Shown here: positions 18,490-25,986 of the stretch, piece by piece
Layout of the letters: each line of letters opens with the position of its first letter
Position numbering within the stretch: the first letter of the stretch is position 1
Assembly: GCA_963809205.1 (NCBI GenBank)
Contig: CAWEIS010000006.1
Span: forward strand, 1 to 64,000
Direction: 5' to 3'
Length of the DNA: 64,000 nucleotides
Origin: DATLLN01 sp963809205
GTDB lineage: Bacteria > Actinomycetota > Thermoleophilia > Gaiellales > JAICJC01
Notes under the pieces: generated by a model
The model's database searches: none
Told to the model about the DNA's origin: nothing
What the model saw: only the letters and a program-made list of their open reading frames with translations
Position numbers and translations under genes: made by a program

Positions 18490-19299
18490 TCAGCCCAGCG
18501 TGTCGCTGTGCCGCGGCACGAAGTGCTGCGACTCGCGCGGTGGCCGAACGTAGCCGTCGTCCGGCTGGCGCGGCGGAAGCTCGATGCGGTCCCTCTGCGT
18601 CCGGTCTTCGTACGGGATCCGTGACAGGAGGTGGGCGATGCAGTTGATCCGAGCCGCCCGCTTGTCGTCCGCCTCGACGACGAACCACTCGAGGCCGGGC
18701 AGGTCGGTCTGGGCGAACATCTCGTCCTTTGCGCGCGAGTAGTCGACGTAGTGGCGGCGGGACTCGAGGTCCATCCCGGACAGCTTCCAGCGCTTGGTCG
18801 GATCGTCGATCCGGTCCTGGAACCTCCGTGCCTGCTCCTTGTCGGACACCGAGAACCAGTACTTGGTGAGCAGGATGCCGTCGTCGATCAGCATCCGCTC
18901 GAACTGCGGGCACTGACGCATGAACAGGTGGTACTGGTTGGCGGTCGAGAAGCCGAGCACGCGCTCGACGCCGGCCCGGTTGTACCAGCTGCGGTCGAAC
19001 AGCACGATCTCGCCGGCGGCCGGGAGGTGCGCGATGTACCGCTGGAAGTACCACTGCGTTGTCTCGCGCTCCGCCGGCGCGGGGAGCGCCGCCACCCGCG
19101 CCGCGCGGGTGTTGAGCGGCTCGGTGATGCGCTTGATGGTGCCGCCCTTGCCGGCGGCGTCGCGGCCCTCGAACAGCACGACGACGCGCGCGCCCTCGTC
19201 GCGCACCCAGGACTGCATCCGGGCCAGCTCGACCTGCAGGCGCTGCAGCTCACGCTCGTATTCGCGCTTGCCGAGCCGCTTGGGGTGTGTGTCCGCCAT
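18490..19299 (-). CDS. ppk2: Polyphosphate kinase 2 (PPK2)
   Basis: This 269-residue protein is a full-length single-domain class I PPK2. Walker A is GRDAAGKGG at 45-53, followed by the lid region and FDRSWYNRAGVERVLGF (Walker B with the conserved Asp/Arg pair). PPK2 enzymes transfer phosphate between polyphosphate and nucleoside diphosphates, usually making GTP or ATP from polyP. The ATG at 19299 is taken as start; the long open frame upstream is non-coding. It appears monocistronic, and a 33-base palindrome lies upstream. Confidence 0.93.
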   Translation of the reverse strand: MADTHPKRLGKREYERELQRLQVELARMQSWVRDEGARVVVLFEGRDAAGKGGTIKRITEPLNTRAARVAALPAPAERETTQWYFQRYIAHLPAAGEIVLFDRSWYNRAGVERVLGFSTANQYHLFMRQCPQFERMLIDDGILLTKYWFSVSDKEQARRFQDRIDDPTKRWKLSGMDLESRRHYVDYSRAKDEMFAQTDLPGLEWFVVEADDKRAARINCIAHLLSRIPYEDRTQRDRIELPPRQPDDGYVRPPRESQHFVPRHSDTLG

Positions 19300-19326
19300 C
19301 GGGCGATGATACGGCCGCGGAGGGCG

Positions 19327-19359
19327 GCGCAACAACGGGGTCAGACCCCGTTGTTGCGC
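19327..19359. repeat. Perfect 33-base palindrome with GGGGTC-A-GACCCC core
   Basis: Arms GCGCAACAACGGGGTC (19327-19342) and GACCCCGTTGTTGCGC (19344-19359) are perfectly complementary around a single A. It lies 8 bases past the stop of the upstream minus-strand membrane-protein gene, so it can act as that gene's terminator, although no U tract follows. A related core recurs at 62393-62410, suggesting a dispersed palindromic repeat. Confidence 0.75.
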
Positions 19360-19367
19360 GGATGCCC

Positions 19368-19760
19368 TCAGAACTCGGTGTTGCTGCCGAGACTCAGGCC
19401 GTAGATGACTATGCCGTTGATGACCAGCGCGATCAGCGCGCCGATCGGGGCAACGAACAAGAAGAAGAACCAGATGAAGAGCGCGAATGCTGCGACGCAG
19501 ATACCCAGCATGTTGCCGCTCGGGTTGCCGGAGAACACCATGAAACCGGCCACCAGCTGGACGATGCCGACGATCAGCAGCACCCAACCCCAGAAGGTCG
19601 AGCTGGAGAACAGGAACAGCTGGTCGTTGATCAGGTTCGAGCGGTGGATGACGGTGAGCCCGTCGACCACGTTGAACGCTCCTGCGACGACCAGCCAGAT
19701 GGCTGCGAACATCGTCCATCCACTCATGCCGCCGGAGACGGATCGACTCGTTGTTGTCAT
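19368..19760 (-). CDS. Four-helix membrane protein (DUF7144-like)
   Basis: This 130-residue protein has four hydrophobic helices, starting MTTTSRSVSGGMSGWTMFAA, with FNVVDGLTVIHRS after helix 1 and LVAGFMVFSGNPSGNMLGI between later helices. The layout matches small actinobacterial membrane proteins grouped as DUF7144; the function is unknown. GGGAGG seven bases before the ATG at 19760 sets the start, discarding 26 upstream codons. Confidence 0.75.
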   Translation of the reverse strand: MTTTSRSVSGGMSGWTMFAAIWLVVAGAFNVVDGLTVIHRSNLINDQLFLFSSSTFWGWVLLIVGIVQLVAGFMVFSGNPSGNMLGICVAAFALFIWFFFLFVAPIGALIALVINGIVIYGLSLGSNTEF

Positions 19761-19891
19761 GTTGACACCTCCCTTCGTGCGGGTCGAGTCATTGGCGACA
19801 GGCTTCGCCGCAGTCGCGCCGTGTCCTGCCTGCTTCAAGCCGTGGCGACGCCGAGCCGGGCGACCGAGATCCGCCGGGGTACGGTGCCCGC

Positions 19892-20356
19892 ATGGGCGAT
19901 CGGGAGCGACGGTTCGTCGTGCAGCTACACGACGCGACGACCCTGCACTACGACCTGCGGATCGAGGCCGGCGGCGTGCTGCGGTCGTGGGCCGTGCCCA
20001 AGGGGCCGTCGCTGGATCCCGCGGTGCGCCGCCTGGCCGTGCCGGTCGCCGACCACTCGATCGCCGCCGGGGAGTTCGAGGGAGTGCACGCCGGGGCCGA
20101 GCGGGGCACGGGCGCCGTGATCATCTGGGACGAGGGCACCGCGGTGATGGAACACGAGGAGGACGGCCATCTGTCGTTCCAGCTCCACGGTTCGAAGCTG
20201 GGCGGAGGGTTCGCGCTGACCCGCACGGGCGAGCGGCGGTGGATCCTGGTCAAGGCCCGCGACGCCGAGGCCCGGCCCGGATCGGACGTCACGGCGGAGC
20301 GGCCGGAGAGCGCTCGCAGCGGGCGCACCTGGCAGGAGGTCGCGGCCGGGTCCTGA
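19892..20356 (+). CDS. Stand-alone LigD-type 3'-phosphoesterase domain protein
   Basis: This 154-residue protein matches the phosphoesterase (PE) domain normally found at the end of the NHEJ ligase LigD. The catalytic block is RFVVQLHDATTLHYDLRIE followed by LRSWAVPKGPSLDP, with the His, His-x-Asp and Arg residues in place, then ADHSIAAGEFEGV and GAVIIWDEG. PE domains trim 3'-phosphates and ribonucleotides at DNA ends. Neither ligase, primase nor Ku is in the window, so it may act with partners encoded elsewhere. Confidence 0.85.
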   Translation: MGDRERRFVVQLHDATTLHYDLRIEAGGVLRSWAVPKGPSLDPAVRRLAVPVADHSIAAGEFEGVHAGAERGTGAVIIWDEGTAVMEHEEDGHLSFQLHGSKLGGGFALTRTGERRWILVKARDAEARPGSDVTAERPESARSGRTWQEVAAGS

Positions 20357-20360
20357 ATGC

Positions 20361-20410
20361 GGAACCCGTTGGTTCCGAAAATCGGGATGATATGATCCCG
20401 GAAACCGGGA
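20361..20410. promoter_or_regulatory. Three successive inverted repeats before the ATPase gene
   Basis: In 50 bases lie GGAACC-N4-GGTTCC (20361-20376), CGGGAT-N6-ATCCCG (20383-20400) and TCCCGG-AAA-CCGGGA (20396-20410); the last two overlap and cannot form together. The first starts 4 bases after the upstream stop and may be its terminator. The overlapping pair looks like an operator or an RNA switch just before the ATPase start at 20431. Confidence 0.55.
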
Positions 20411-20430
20411 CAATCTGCTAGGCTGCGGCC

Positions 20431-21615
20431 ATGCCAGCCCTCAACCCGTTCACCTGGACCGATGCCCTCTCCGACCCCCGGCAGGTCGTCGGCCGCGACG
20501 AGTTTGCGGAGCGCGTCGCGCTGCGGCTCAAGGCGAAGACGAACATCGCCCTGTTCGGGCCGCGCGGCACCGGCAAGACGTCGTTCGCGGTGCGCCTGAT
20601 CAGCGAGCTGGCGCGCCGCCACGGGCCGGATGCGCCGCCGTTCGACGCCGTGTACGTCAACCTCCAGCGGGCGTCCAGCATCCCGGCGTTCATCTCCGCC
20701 GTCCGCCACGCCATCGACGCACATCCGTCGCAGGACCTGCGCCGTATCGGCCGGGCCGAGATCAACGCGGTCGAGAAGGAGCTGCGGATCAATCTCGGCG
20801 TCGTCCAGGCCGGCATCCGGGGCAGGGGGAAGACCACGCCGGCCGAGGACGAGCAGCTGCTGTTCGCGCAGCTGCTGGTGCTGCGACGGATGTCCGATCG
20901 CATAGTGATCATCTTCGACGAATTCCAGCGACTCAACCGCTGCCCCGGCCAGCCGCTGACGATCATCCGCGACGCCCTCACCGGGATCGATGCGGAGAAC
21001 GTCTCGATGCTGTTCACCGGCAGCATCCGGGAGGCGCTGGCAATGCTGCTGCGCAACAGCGAGGAGCCGCTCTACCAGCAGGCGGTGGAGATGGCGCTGC
21101 CGGATATCGACCGCACCGAGTTCTTCGACTTCCTGACGCTCAGCTTCGAGGCGACCGGCAAGCCGGCGTCGGATACCGCGGTCGACCTGATCCTCAACAC
21201 CACCGGCGGCCACCCCAAGCGCACGCAGCAGCTGGCCTGGCAGGCGTGGGAGGACACGGCGGCCGGCGGGTCGATCGACCTGGTGTCCGTCGAGGCGGCG
21301 CTCGAGCCGGCGCTGCTGCTGGCCGGCATCCGCGACCAGTTCGACGCGCTGATCGCGGACGACGAGAACCTCGGCCGGATGCTGGACGCGATCGTCGCCA
21401 GCGGCGGCTCGGGTGCGACGTCCAAGGCGCTGCTCAAACAGCTGGGGATCAGCGGCGGCGGCGCCGCGTCGCGCGCGCTCGACAAGCTGCGCCGGCTGGG
21501 TTTCGTCGAGCCGGTGCCCGAGGCCCGCGGCCGCTATCGGATCGCCGACCCATTCCTGGCGGAGTGGCTGCGCCGCACGTCGCCCTTCGGGGACAACCCG
21601 ATCGGCCCGCTCTAG
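20431..21615 (+). CDS. STAND/ORC-like AAA ATPase with C-terminal winged helix
   Basis: This 394-residue cytoplasmic protein has Walker A GPRGTGKT near residue 45, Walker B RIVIIFDEFQ, sensor-like SMLFTGSIREA, then a C-terminal winged-helix segment (LLKQLGISGGGAASRALDKL; RRLGFVEPVPEARGRYRIAD). This is the archaeal-type ATPase (pfam01637-like) architecture. Relatives are linked to mobile elements, DNA maintenance or signalling; none has a settled role. It is preceded by three inverted repeats and its stop is 10 bases before the thiolase start, so the two are probably co-transcribed. Confidence 0.82.
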   Translation: MPALNPFTWTDALSDPRQVVGRDEFAERVALRLKAKTNIALFGPRGTGKTSFAVRLISELARRHGPDAPPFDAVYVNLQRASSIPAFISAVRHAIDAHPSQDLRRIGRAEINAVEKELRINLGVVQAGIRGRGKTTPAEDEQLLFAQLLVLRRMSDRIVIIFDEFQRLNRCPGQPLTIIRDALTGIDAENVSMLFTGSIREALAMLLRNSEEPLYQQAVEMALPDIDRTEFFDFLTLSFEATGKPASDTAVDLILNTTGGHPKRTQQLAWQAWEDTAAGGSIDLVSVEAALEPALLLAGIRDQFDALIADDENLGRMLDAIVASGGSGATSKALLKQLGISGGGAASRALDKLRRLGFVEPVPEARGRYRIADPFLAEWLRRTSPFGDNPIGPL

Positions 21616-21625
21616 TGTTCGGCCG

Positions 21626-22810
21626 GTGAGCGCTCCTCAAACGGCCGTCATCCTGTCCGCAGTGCGAACGCCGATCGGCCGCTACGGCGGCGCGCTGGCC
21701 GGTGTTCGCCCGGACGACCTCGCCGCCGTCGCGGTGCGGGCTGCCGTCGACCAGGCGGGGGTCGAGGCCGGCGACGTCGAGGATGTCTACCTCGGGTGCG
21801 CCAACCAGGCGGGCGAGGACAACCGCGACGTGGCGCGGATGGCGGTGCTGCTAGCCGGCTTCCCGCAGTCGGTCGCCGGCGTCACGATGAACCGCCTGTG
21901 CGCGTCCGGCCTGTCCGCGGTCGTCTCGGCCTGCCACGCCGTGATCGCAGGAGACGGCGACCTGTTCGTCGCCGGTGGCGTCGAGTCGATGACGCGCGCC
22001 CCGCTGTCGATGCCGAAGCCCGAGCACGCGTGGTCGCGCGGCCACCGGACGGTGTACGACACGACCCTCGGCTGGCGGTACCCGAACCCGCGGCTGGAGG
22101 CGATGTTCCCGCTGGAGACCATGGGGGAGACCGGCGAGAACGTCGCCGAGCGCTACGGCGTGTCGCGCGAAGATCAGGATGCCTTCGCCCTGCGCTCGCA
22201 GCAGGCCTGGGCCGAGGCACACGAGGCGGGCCGGTTCGCCGACGAGCTGGTGGCGCTGGACGAGCTCGCGAACGACGAGCACCCCCGGCCGGAGACGACC
22301 GCCGAGAAGCTGGCGACGCTCCGGCCCGCGTTTCGCGAGGGCGGCACCGTCACCGCGGGCAACTCGAGCGGGATGAACGATGGGGCCGCGGCGCTGGTCG
22401 TTGCCAGCGACGAGCGGGCTCGCGCGCTGGGTGTTCCGCCGATCGCGCGCTTCCGGGGCAGCGCCGTCGCCGGCGTCGACCCGCGGGTGATGGGCATCGG
22501 GCCGGTCCCCGCCGTGCGCAAACTGCTCGAGCGCGCCCGTGTCGCCGCCGAGGACATTGACCTGGTCGAGCTGAACGAGGCCTTCGCGTCGCAGAGCGTC
22601 GAGGTGATCCGTCAGCTTGGCCTCGACCCTGATCGGGTGAACGTCAACGGCGGTGCGATCGCGCTTGGCCATCCGCTGGGCATGAGCGGTGCGCGGCTGG
22701 TCGTCTCGCTGGTACACGAGCTGCGCCGCCGCGGCGGCCGCTACGGCCTGGCGACGCTGTGCGTGGGCGTCGGACAGGGCCAGGCGGCGCTGTTCGAAGC
22801 CGCGCGCTGA
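21626..22810 (+). CDS. Acetyl-CoA C-acyltransferase (thiolase)
   Basis: This full-length 394-residue thiolase has nucleophile Cys92 in MNRLCASGLSA, His349 in GGAIALGHPLGMSGAR, and the proton-shuttle Cys379 in LCVGVGQG. It cleaves 3-oxoacyl-CoA to acetyl-CoA plus a shortened acyl-CoA, or runs in reverse. The sequence is close to the 3-oxoadipyl-CoA thiolase (PcaF/PaaJ) branch, which would fit the aromatic-degradation genes elsewhere in the window, but the substrate is inferred. The start is GTG 21626. Confidence 0.93.
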   Translation: MSAPQTAVILSAVRTPIGRYGGALAGVRPDDLAAVAVRAAVDQAGVEAGDVEDVYLGCANQAGEDNRDVARMAVLLAGFPQSVAGVTMNRLCASGLSAVVSACHAVIAGDGDLFVAGGVESMTRAPLSMPKPEHAWSRGHRTVYDTTLGWRYPNPRLEAMFPLETMGETGENVAERYGVSREDQDAFALRSQQAWAEAHEAGRFADELVALDELANDEHPRPETTAEKLATLRPAFREGGTVTAGNSSGMNDGAAALVVASDERARALGVPPIARFRGSAVAGVDPRVMGIGPVPAVRKLLERARVAAEDIDLVELNEAFASQSVEVIRQLGLDPDRVNVNGGAIALGHPLGMSGARLVVSLVHELRRRGGRYGLATLCVGVGQGQAALFEAAR

Positions 22811-22864
22811 CGCGCCGCCGCGACGACGGCTGAGGACCGGCGCGCCCGGCGACCGCGCCCCGCG

Positions 22865-24091
22865 ATGATGGCGGGCATGCCGGTATCCGCCGTCGTCACA
22901 GGGATCCGGGGCTACCGCCAGCTGCTCTCGACCCACGACGTGCGGCGCCTCGTCGTGTGGGGCGTGCTCGGCCGACTGCCAATGGGCATGATGGCGCTCG
23001 CCCTGGTGCTGCTCGTCCGGTCGCTCGGCGGCACGTACGGTGAGGCCGGTCTGGTGTCCGCCGCCAACTCCGCTGCCGCCGCGCTGACGGCGCCGATCGG
23101 CGGGAGGCTGATCGACCGCTACCCGCCGCGCCGAGTGCTGCTCGCCTACGGAATTGCCCACCCGCTCTCGCTGGCGGTGCTGCTGGTGTGCGCGCTGATC
23201 GATGCGCCGATCGGTGCGCTCGTGGCCGCCGCGTTCCTGTCCGGTGCCTGCTTCCCGCCGATCGGGTCCACCGTGCGGACGATCTGGCCGCGGGTGACGG
23301 ACGGGCCGCGCCAGCTCTCCACGGCATTCGGCCTGGAGGCGACGGTGCAGGAGCTGATCTTCGTGTCCGGGCCGCTGATCGTCGGCGTGGTCGTCGCGGC
23401 GTTCTCCGCCGAGGCGGCGATCGTCGCCACCGCTGTGCTGTCGGGAGTCGGCGTGGTCGGCTTCGCGCTGCACCCGGCGCTGCGCGCGCGGCGAGTGCAC
23501 GCGAACCGGCCGCCCAGGCATCCGTTGGCCGCGCTGCGCCCGGTGGGCGTGCGGCTGGTGCTGGCTTTCAGCGTTGGCTTCGGCCTGGCGTTCGGCGCGG
23601 TCGAGGTGGCGCTGCCGGCCTTCGCCGAGGATCACGGCGGCCGGTCGCTGGGGGCCGTGGCGCTGTCCGCCTGGTCGGCCGGCAGCCTGTTCGGCGGCCT
23701 GCTCGCCGGCGGCCACGCGCCCGAGAACGGCGTTCGCCGGCTGCGCATCCTCTCCGGGCTGTTCGCCGTGGCCCTGTTCGTCCCGCTGGCCGCCGACTCG
23801 ATGGTGACGATGTCCGTGCTGATGTTCCTGGCCGGGATGCCCATCGCACCCAGCTTCGCGATCACCTACGGCATCATCGAGCACACCGCCATCCCCGGCA
23901 CGCAGGCCGAGGTGTTCGGCTGGGCGAGCACGGCGATCGTCACCGGGCTCGCCTTCGGCGCCGCGGTCGGCGGCCATCTGATCACGCACGTGAGCGTCGA
24001 TGCCTCCTTCCTGCTGGCGGTCGCCGGCTCCGCCGTTGCCGCCGCGGTGGCGCTCGGCATGCCCGCCGGCGCCGCGCCCGCAACGCGGTAG
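22865..24091 (+). CDS. MFS transporter
   Basis: This 408-residue protein has about 12 hydrophobic helices. Motif A appears as GGRLIDRYPPRRVLLAYG, and the family loop as HALNPV-like HPLAALRPVGVR before helix 7. It is similar to the class of small-molecule exporters related to sugar-efflux proteins. The substrate is unknown. It precedes a Rieske oxygenase gene by 9 bases on the same strand, so transport of an aromatic substrate or product of that oxygenase is plausible. The start may be 22865, 22868 or 22877. Confidence 0.85.
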   Translation: MMAGMPVSAVVTGIRGYRQLLSTHDVRRLVVWGVLGRLPMGMMALALVLLVRSLGGTYGEAGLVSAANSAAAALTAPIGGRLIDRYPPRRVLLAYGIAHPLSLAVLLVCALIDAPIGALVAAAFLSGACFPPIGSTVRTIWPRVTDGPRQLSTAFGLEATVQELIFVSGPLIVGVVVAAFSAEAAIVATAVLSGVGVVGFALHPALRARRVHANRPPRHPLAALRPVGVRLVLAFSVGFGLAFGAVEVALPAFAEDHGGRSLGAVALSAWSAGSLFGGLLAGGHAPENGVRRLRILSGLFAVALFVPLAADSMVTMSVLMFLAGMPIAPSFAITYGIIEHTAIPGTQAEVFGWASTAIVTGLAFGAAVGGHLITHVSVDASFLLAVAGSAVAAAVALGMPAGAAPATR

Positions 24092-24100
24092 ATTCCTCCC

Positions 24101-25105
24101 GTGCACGCGCCCACCGCAGCCCCCGACATGCAGGCGCTGCGGGCTTGCTGGCACCCCGTTGCCTTCGCGGACGCGGTGACCGATGCGCCGTTCGGGACGA
24201 TGCTGCTGGACGAGCCGCTGGCGCTGTGGCGGGGGACGGAGGGCCGGCTGCACGCCGTGTCGGATATCTGCATCCACCGCGGCACGGCGCTCTCGCTGGG
24301 GTGGACGCAGGGCGACCAGATCGTGTGCCCCTACCACGGCTGGCGCTACCGGGCCGACGGCAGGTGCGCTGCGATCCCTCAGCTCGAGGACCCGACCCGG
24401 GTGCCGGCCAAGGCTCGGATCCCGGCGTTTCGCGCGACCGAGCGGTTCGGGCTGATCTGGGTGGCGCTGGAGGAGCCGCGGTTCGAGCTGCCCGACGCGC
24501 CCGAGCTGGGCCGCGACGGCTGGGTCGTCGTCAACGCCGGCCCGTACCGGTGGTCGTCGGACGCCTCCCGCCAGCTCGAGAACTTCACCGACTTCGGCCA
24601 CTTCCCCTGGGTGCACCCCGGCCTGCTGGGCGACCCCGAGCGGCCGGTCGTGCCGCAGCACAGCGTCGAGACCGAGGGCCACGTGCTGCACTACCGGATC
24701 GTCCGCCCCGAGGCGGCCAACACGGACGAGTTCCCCGTGTTCGGCAACGAGCAGGAGCAGACGCCGGAGCGCCGCTCGGTGTACCAGCTGCACCTCCCGT
24801 ACACGATCGTGCTGCGCCTCGGCTGGGGCGGCGAGAAGGGGATGCTGTACCTGTTCGCGTCGCAGCCGGTGAGCGACAGCGAATGCGTCGGCTACGTCGT
24901 GATGGGCCGCAACTACGACCTCGACCAGCCGCCCGAGGTGCTGCAGTCGTTCGAGGACACGATCTTCAACCAGGACCAGCGCATCGTCGAGTCCCAGCGC
25001 CCGGAGCAGGTGCCGTTCGACCTCGCCGACGAGCTGCATCTGACGTTCGACGCCGTCGCCGTGGCCTACCGGCGGGCGATGCGGGCGAACGGACTGGCCC
25101 GCTGA
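24101..25105 (+). CDS. Rieske-type aromatic-ring oxygenase, alpha subunit
   Basis: This 334-residue protein has the Rieske 2Fe-2S site, C-I-H in DICIHRGTALSLG and CPYHGWRY, then the catalytic mononuclear iron motif ENFTDFGHFPWVHPG. The length and single-subunit look match the VanA/phenoxybenzoate dioxygenase (type IA) or O-demethylase group. A separate reductase is needed and is not adjacent. The start is GTG 24101. It is followed 25 bases later by the amidotransferase gene and preceded by an MFS gene, suggesting an uptake-and-attack unit. Confidence 0.92.
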   Translation: MHAPTAAPDMQALRACWHPVAFADAVTDAPFGTMLLDEPLALWRGTEGRLHAVSDICIHRGTALSLGWTQGDQIVCPYHGWRYRADGRCAAIPQLEDPTRVPAKARIPAFRATERFGLIWVALEEPRFELPDAPELGRDGWVVVNAGPYRWSSDASRQLENFTDFGHFPWVHPGLLGDPERPVVPQHSVETEGHVLHYRIVRPEAANTDEFPVFGNEQEQTPERRSVYQLHLPYTIVLRLGWGGEKGMLYLFASQPVSDSECVGYVVMGRNYDLDQPPEVLQSFEDTIFNQDQRIVESQRPEQVPFDLADELHLTFDAVAVAYRRAMRANGLAR

Positions 25106-25130
25106 TGACGCCGACAGAGAGGACCACCTG

Positions 25131-25967
25131 ATGTGCCGCTGGCTCGCCTACTCGGGATCCCCGATCCGCCTCGAGGAGTTTCTCGTCAAGCCCGCCCGCT
25201 CGCTGGTCGATCAGAGCCTGCACTCGCGGATGGGTGCCACCACCACGAACGGCGACGGCTTCGGGGTCGGCTGGTACACCGAGGACGGGGACGGCAGGCC
25301 GCGGACGTTCCACAGCATCCATCCGGCCTGGAACGACCGGAACCTGCGCGAGGTGGCCGCCAGCATCAACTCGCCGCTGTTCTTCGCGCACATCCGGGCG
25401 TCCACCGGCGGCGCGATCCAGGAGACCAACACGCACCCGTTCCGCCACGGCCGCTGGCTGTGGATGCACAACGGCGCGATCCGTGAGTTCGACAAGTCGA
25501 TGCACGAGCTGCGGATGGCGGTCGACCCTGACCTGTTCCCGTCGATCGAGGGCACGACCGACAGCGAGACCATGTTCTACCTGGCGCTGACGTTCGGCCT
25601 GGAGGACGACCCGCCCGCCGCCGTGGAGCGGATGGTCGGGTTCGTCGAGCAGGCCGGCCGCGCCCGCGGCGTCGAGCACCCGATCCAGATGACGGTGGCG
25701 ACGACCGACGGTGAGCGGATCTGGGCCTTCCGCTACTCGAGCGAAGGTCAGTCGCGGTCGCTGTTCTACAGCACGCGCATCGACCAGCTGCGGCAGCTGC
25801 ACCCCGAGGTGCCGGCGCTGGCCGAGCTCTCGGACGAGTCCCGGCTGGTGCTCTCGGAGCCGATCGGTGACCTGCCCGGCGCCTGGAACGAGGTGCCGGA
25901 GGCGCAGTGGGGCTGCGTCGAGCCCGGCCAGGACGAGATGCACGCGTTCCAGCCGCGAACCGCGTAG
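25131..25967 (+). CDS. Class II glutamine amidotransferase
   Basis: This 278-residue protein has the N-terminal nucleophile Cys2 (MCRWLAYSG) exposed after Met removal. The glutaminase pocket is seen in TTNGDGFGVGWY, HIRASTGGAIQETNTHPF and WLWMHNGAI. It lacks a synthase domain and resembles the YafJ/EgtC group, which hydrolyse gamma-glutamyl bonds. It could remove a gamma-glutamyl tag, but no direct link to the distant glutamine-synthetase-like gene is shown. AGAGAGG precedes the ATG. Confidence 0.9.
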   Translation: MCRWLAYSGSPIRLEEFLVKPARSLVDQSLHSRMGATTTNGDGFGVGWYTEDGDGRPRTFHSIHPAWNDRNLREVAASINSPLFFAHIRASTGGAIQETNTHPFRHGRWLWMHNGAIREFDKSMHELRMAVDPDLFPSIEGTTDSETMFYLALTFGLEDDPPAAVERMVGFVEQAGRARGVEHPIQMTVATTDGERIWAFRYSSEGQSRSLFYSTRIDQLRQLHPEVPALAELSDESRLVLSEPIGDLPGAWNEVPEAQWGCVEPGQDEMHAFQPRTA

Positions 25968-25986
25968 CTGGCAGACTGCCAAGGCA

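Noticed and set aside
21851..25039. Very long minus-strand frame (1062 codons) opposite the thiolase, MFS and Rieske genes
   Set aside because: Its translation is repetitive R/A/G/H/D-rich sequence without domains and mirrors three genes with clear homology on the plus strand; long antisense frames are common at this GC content.
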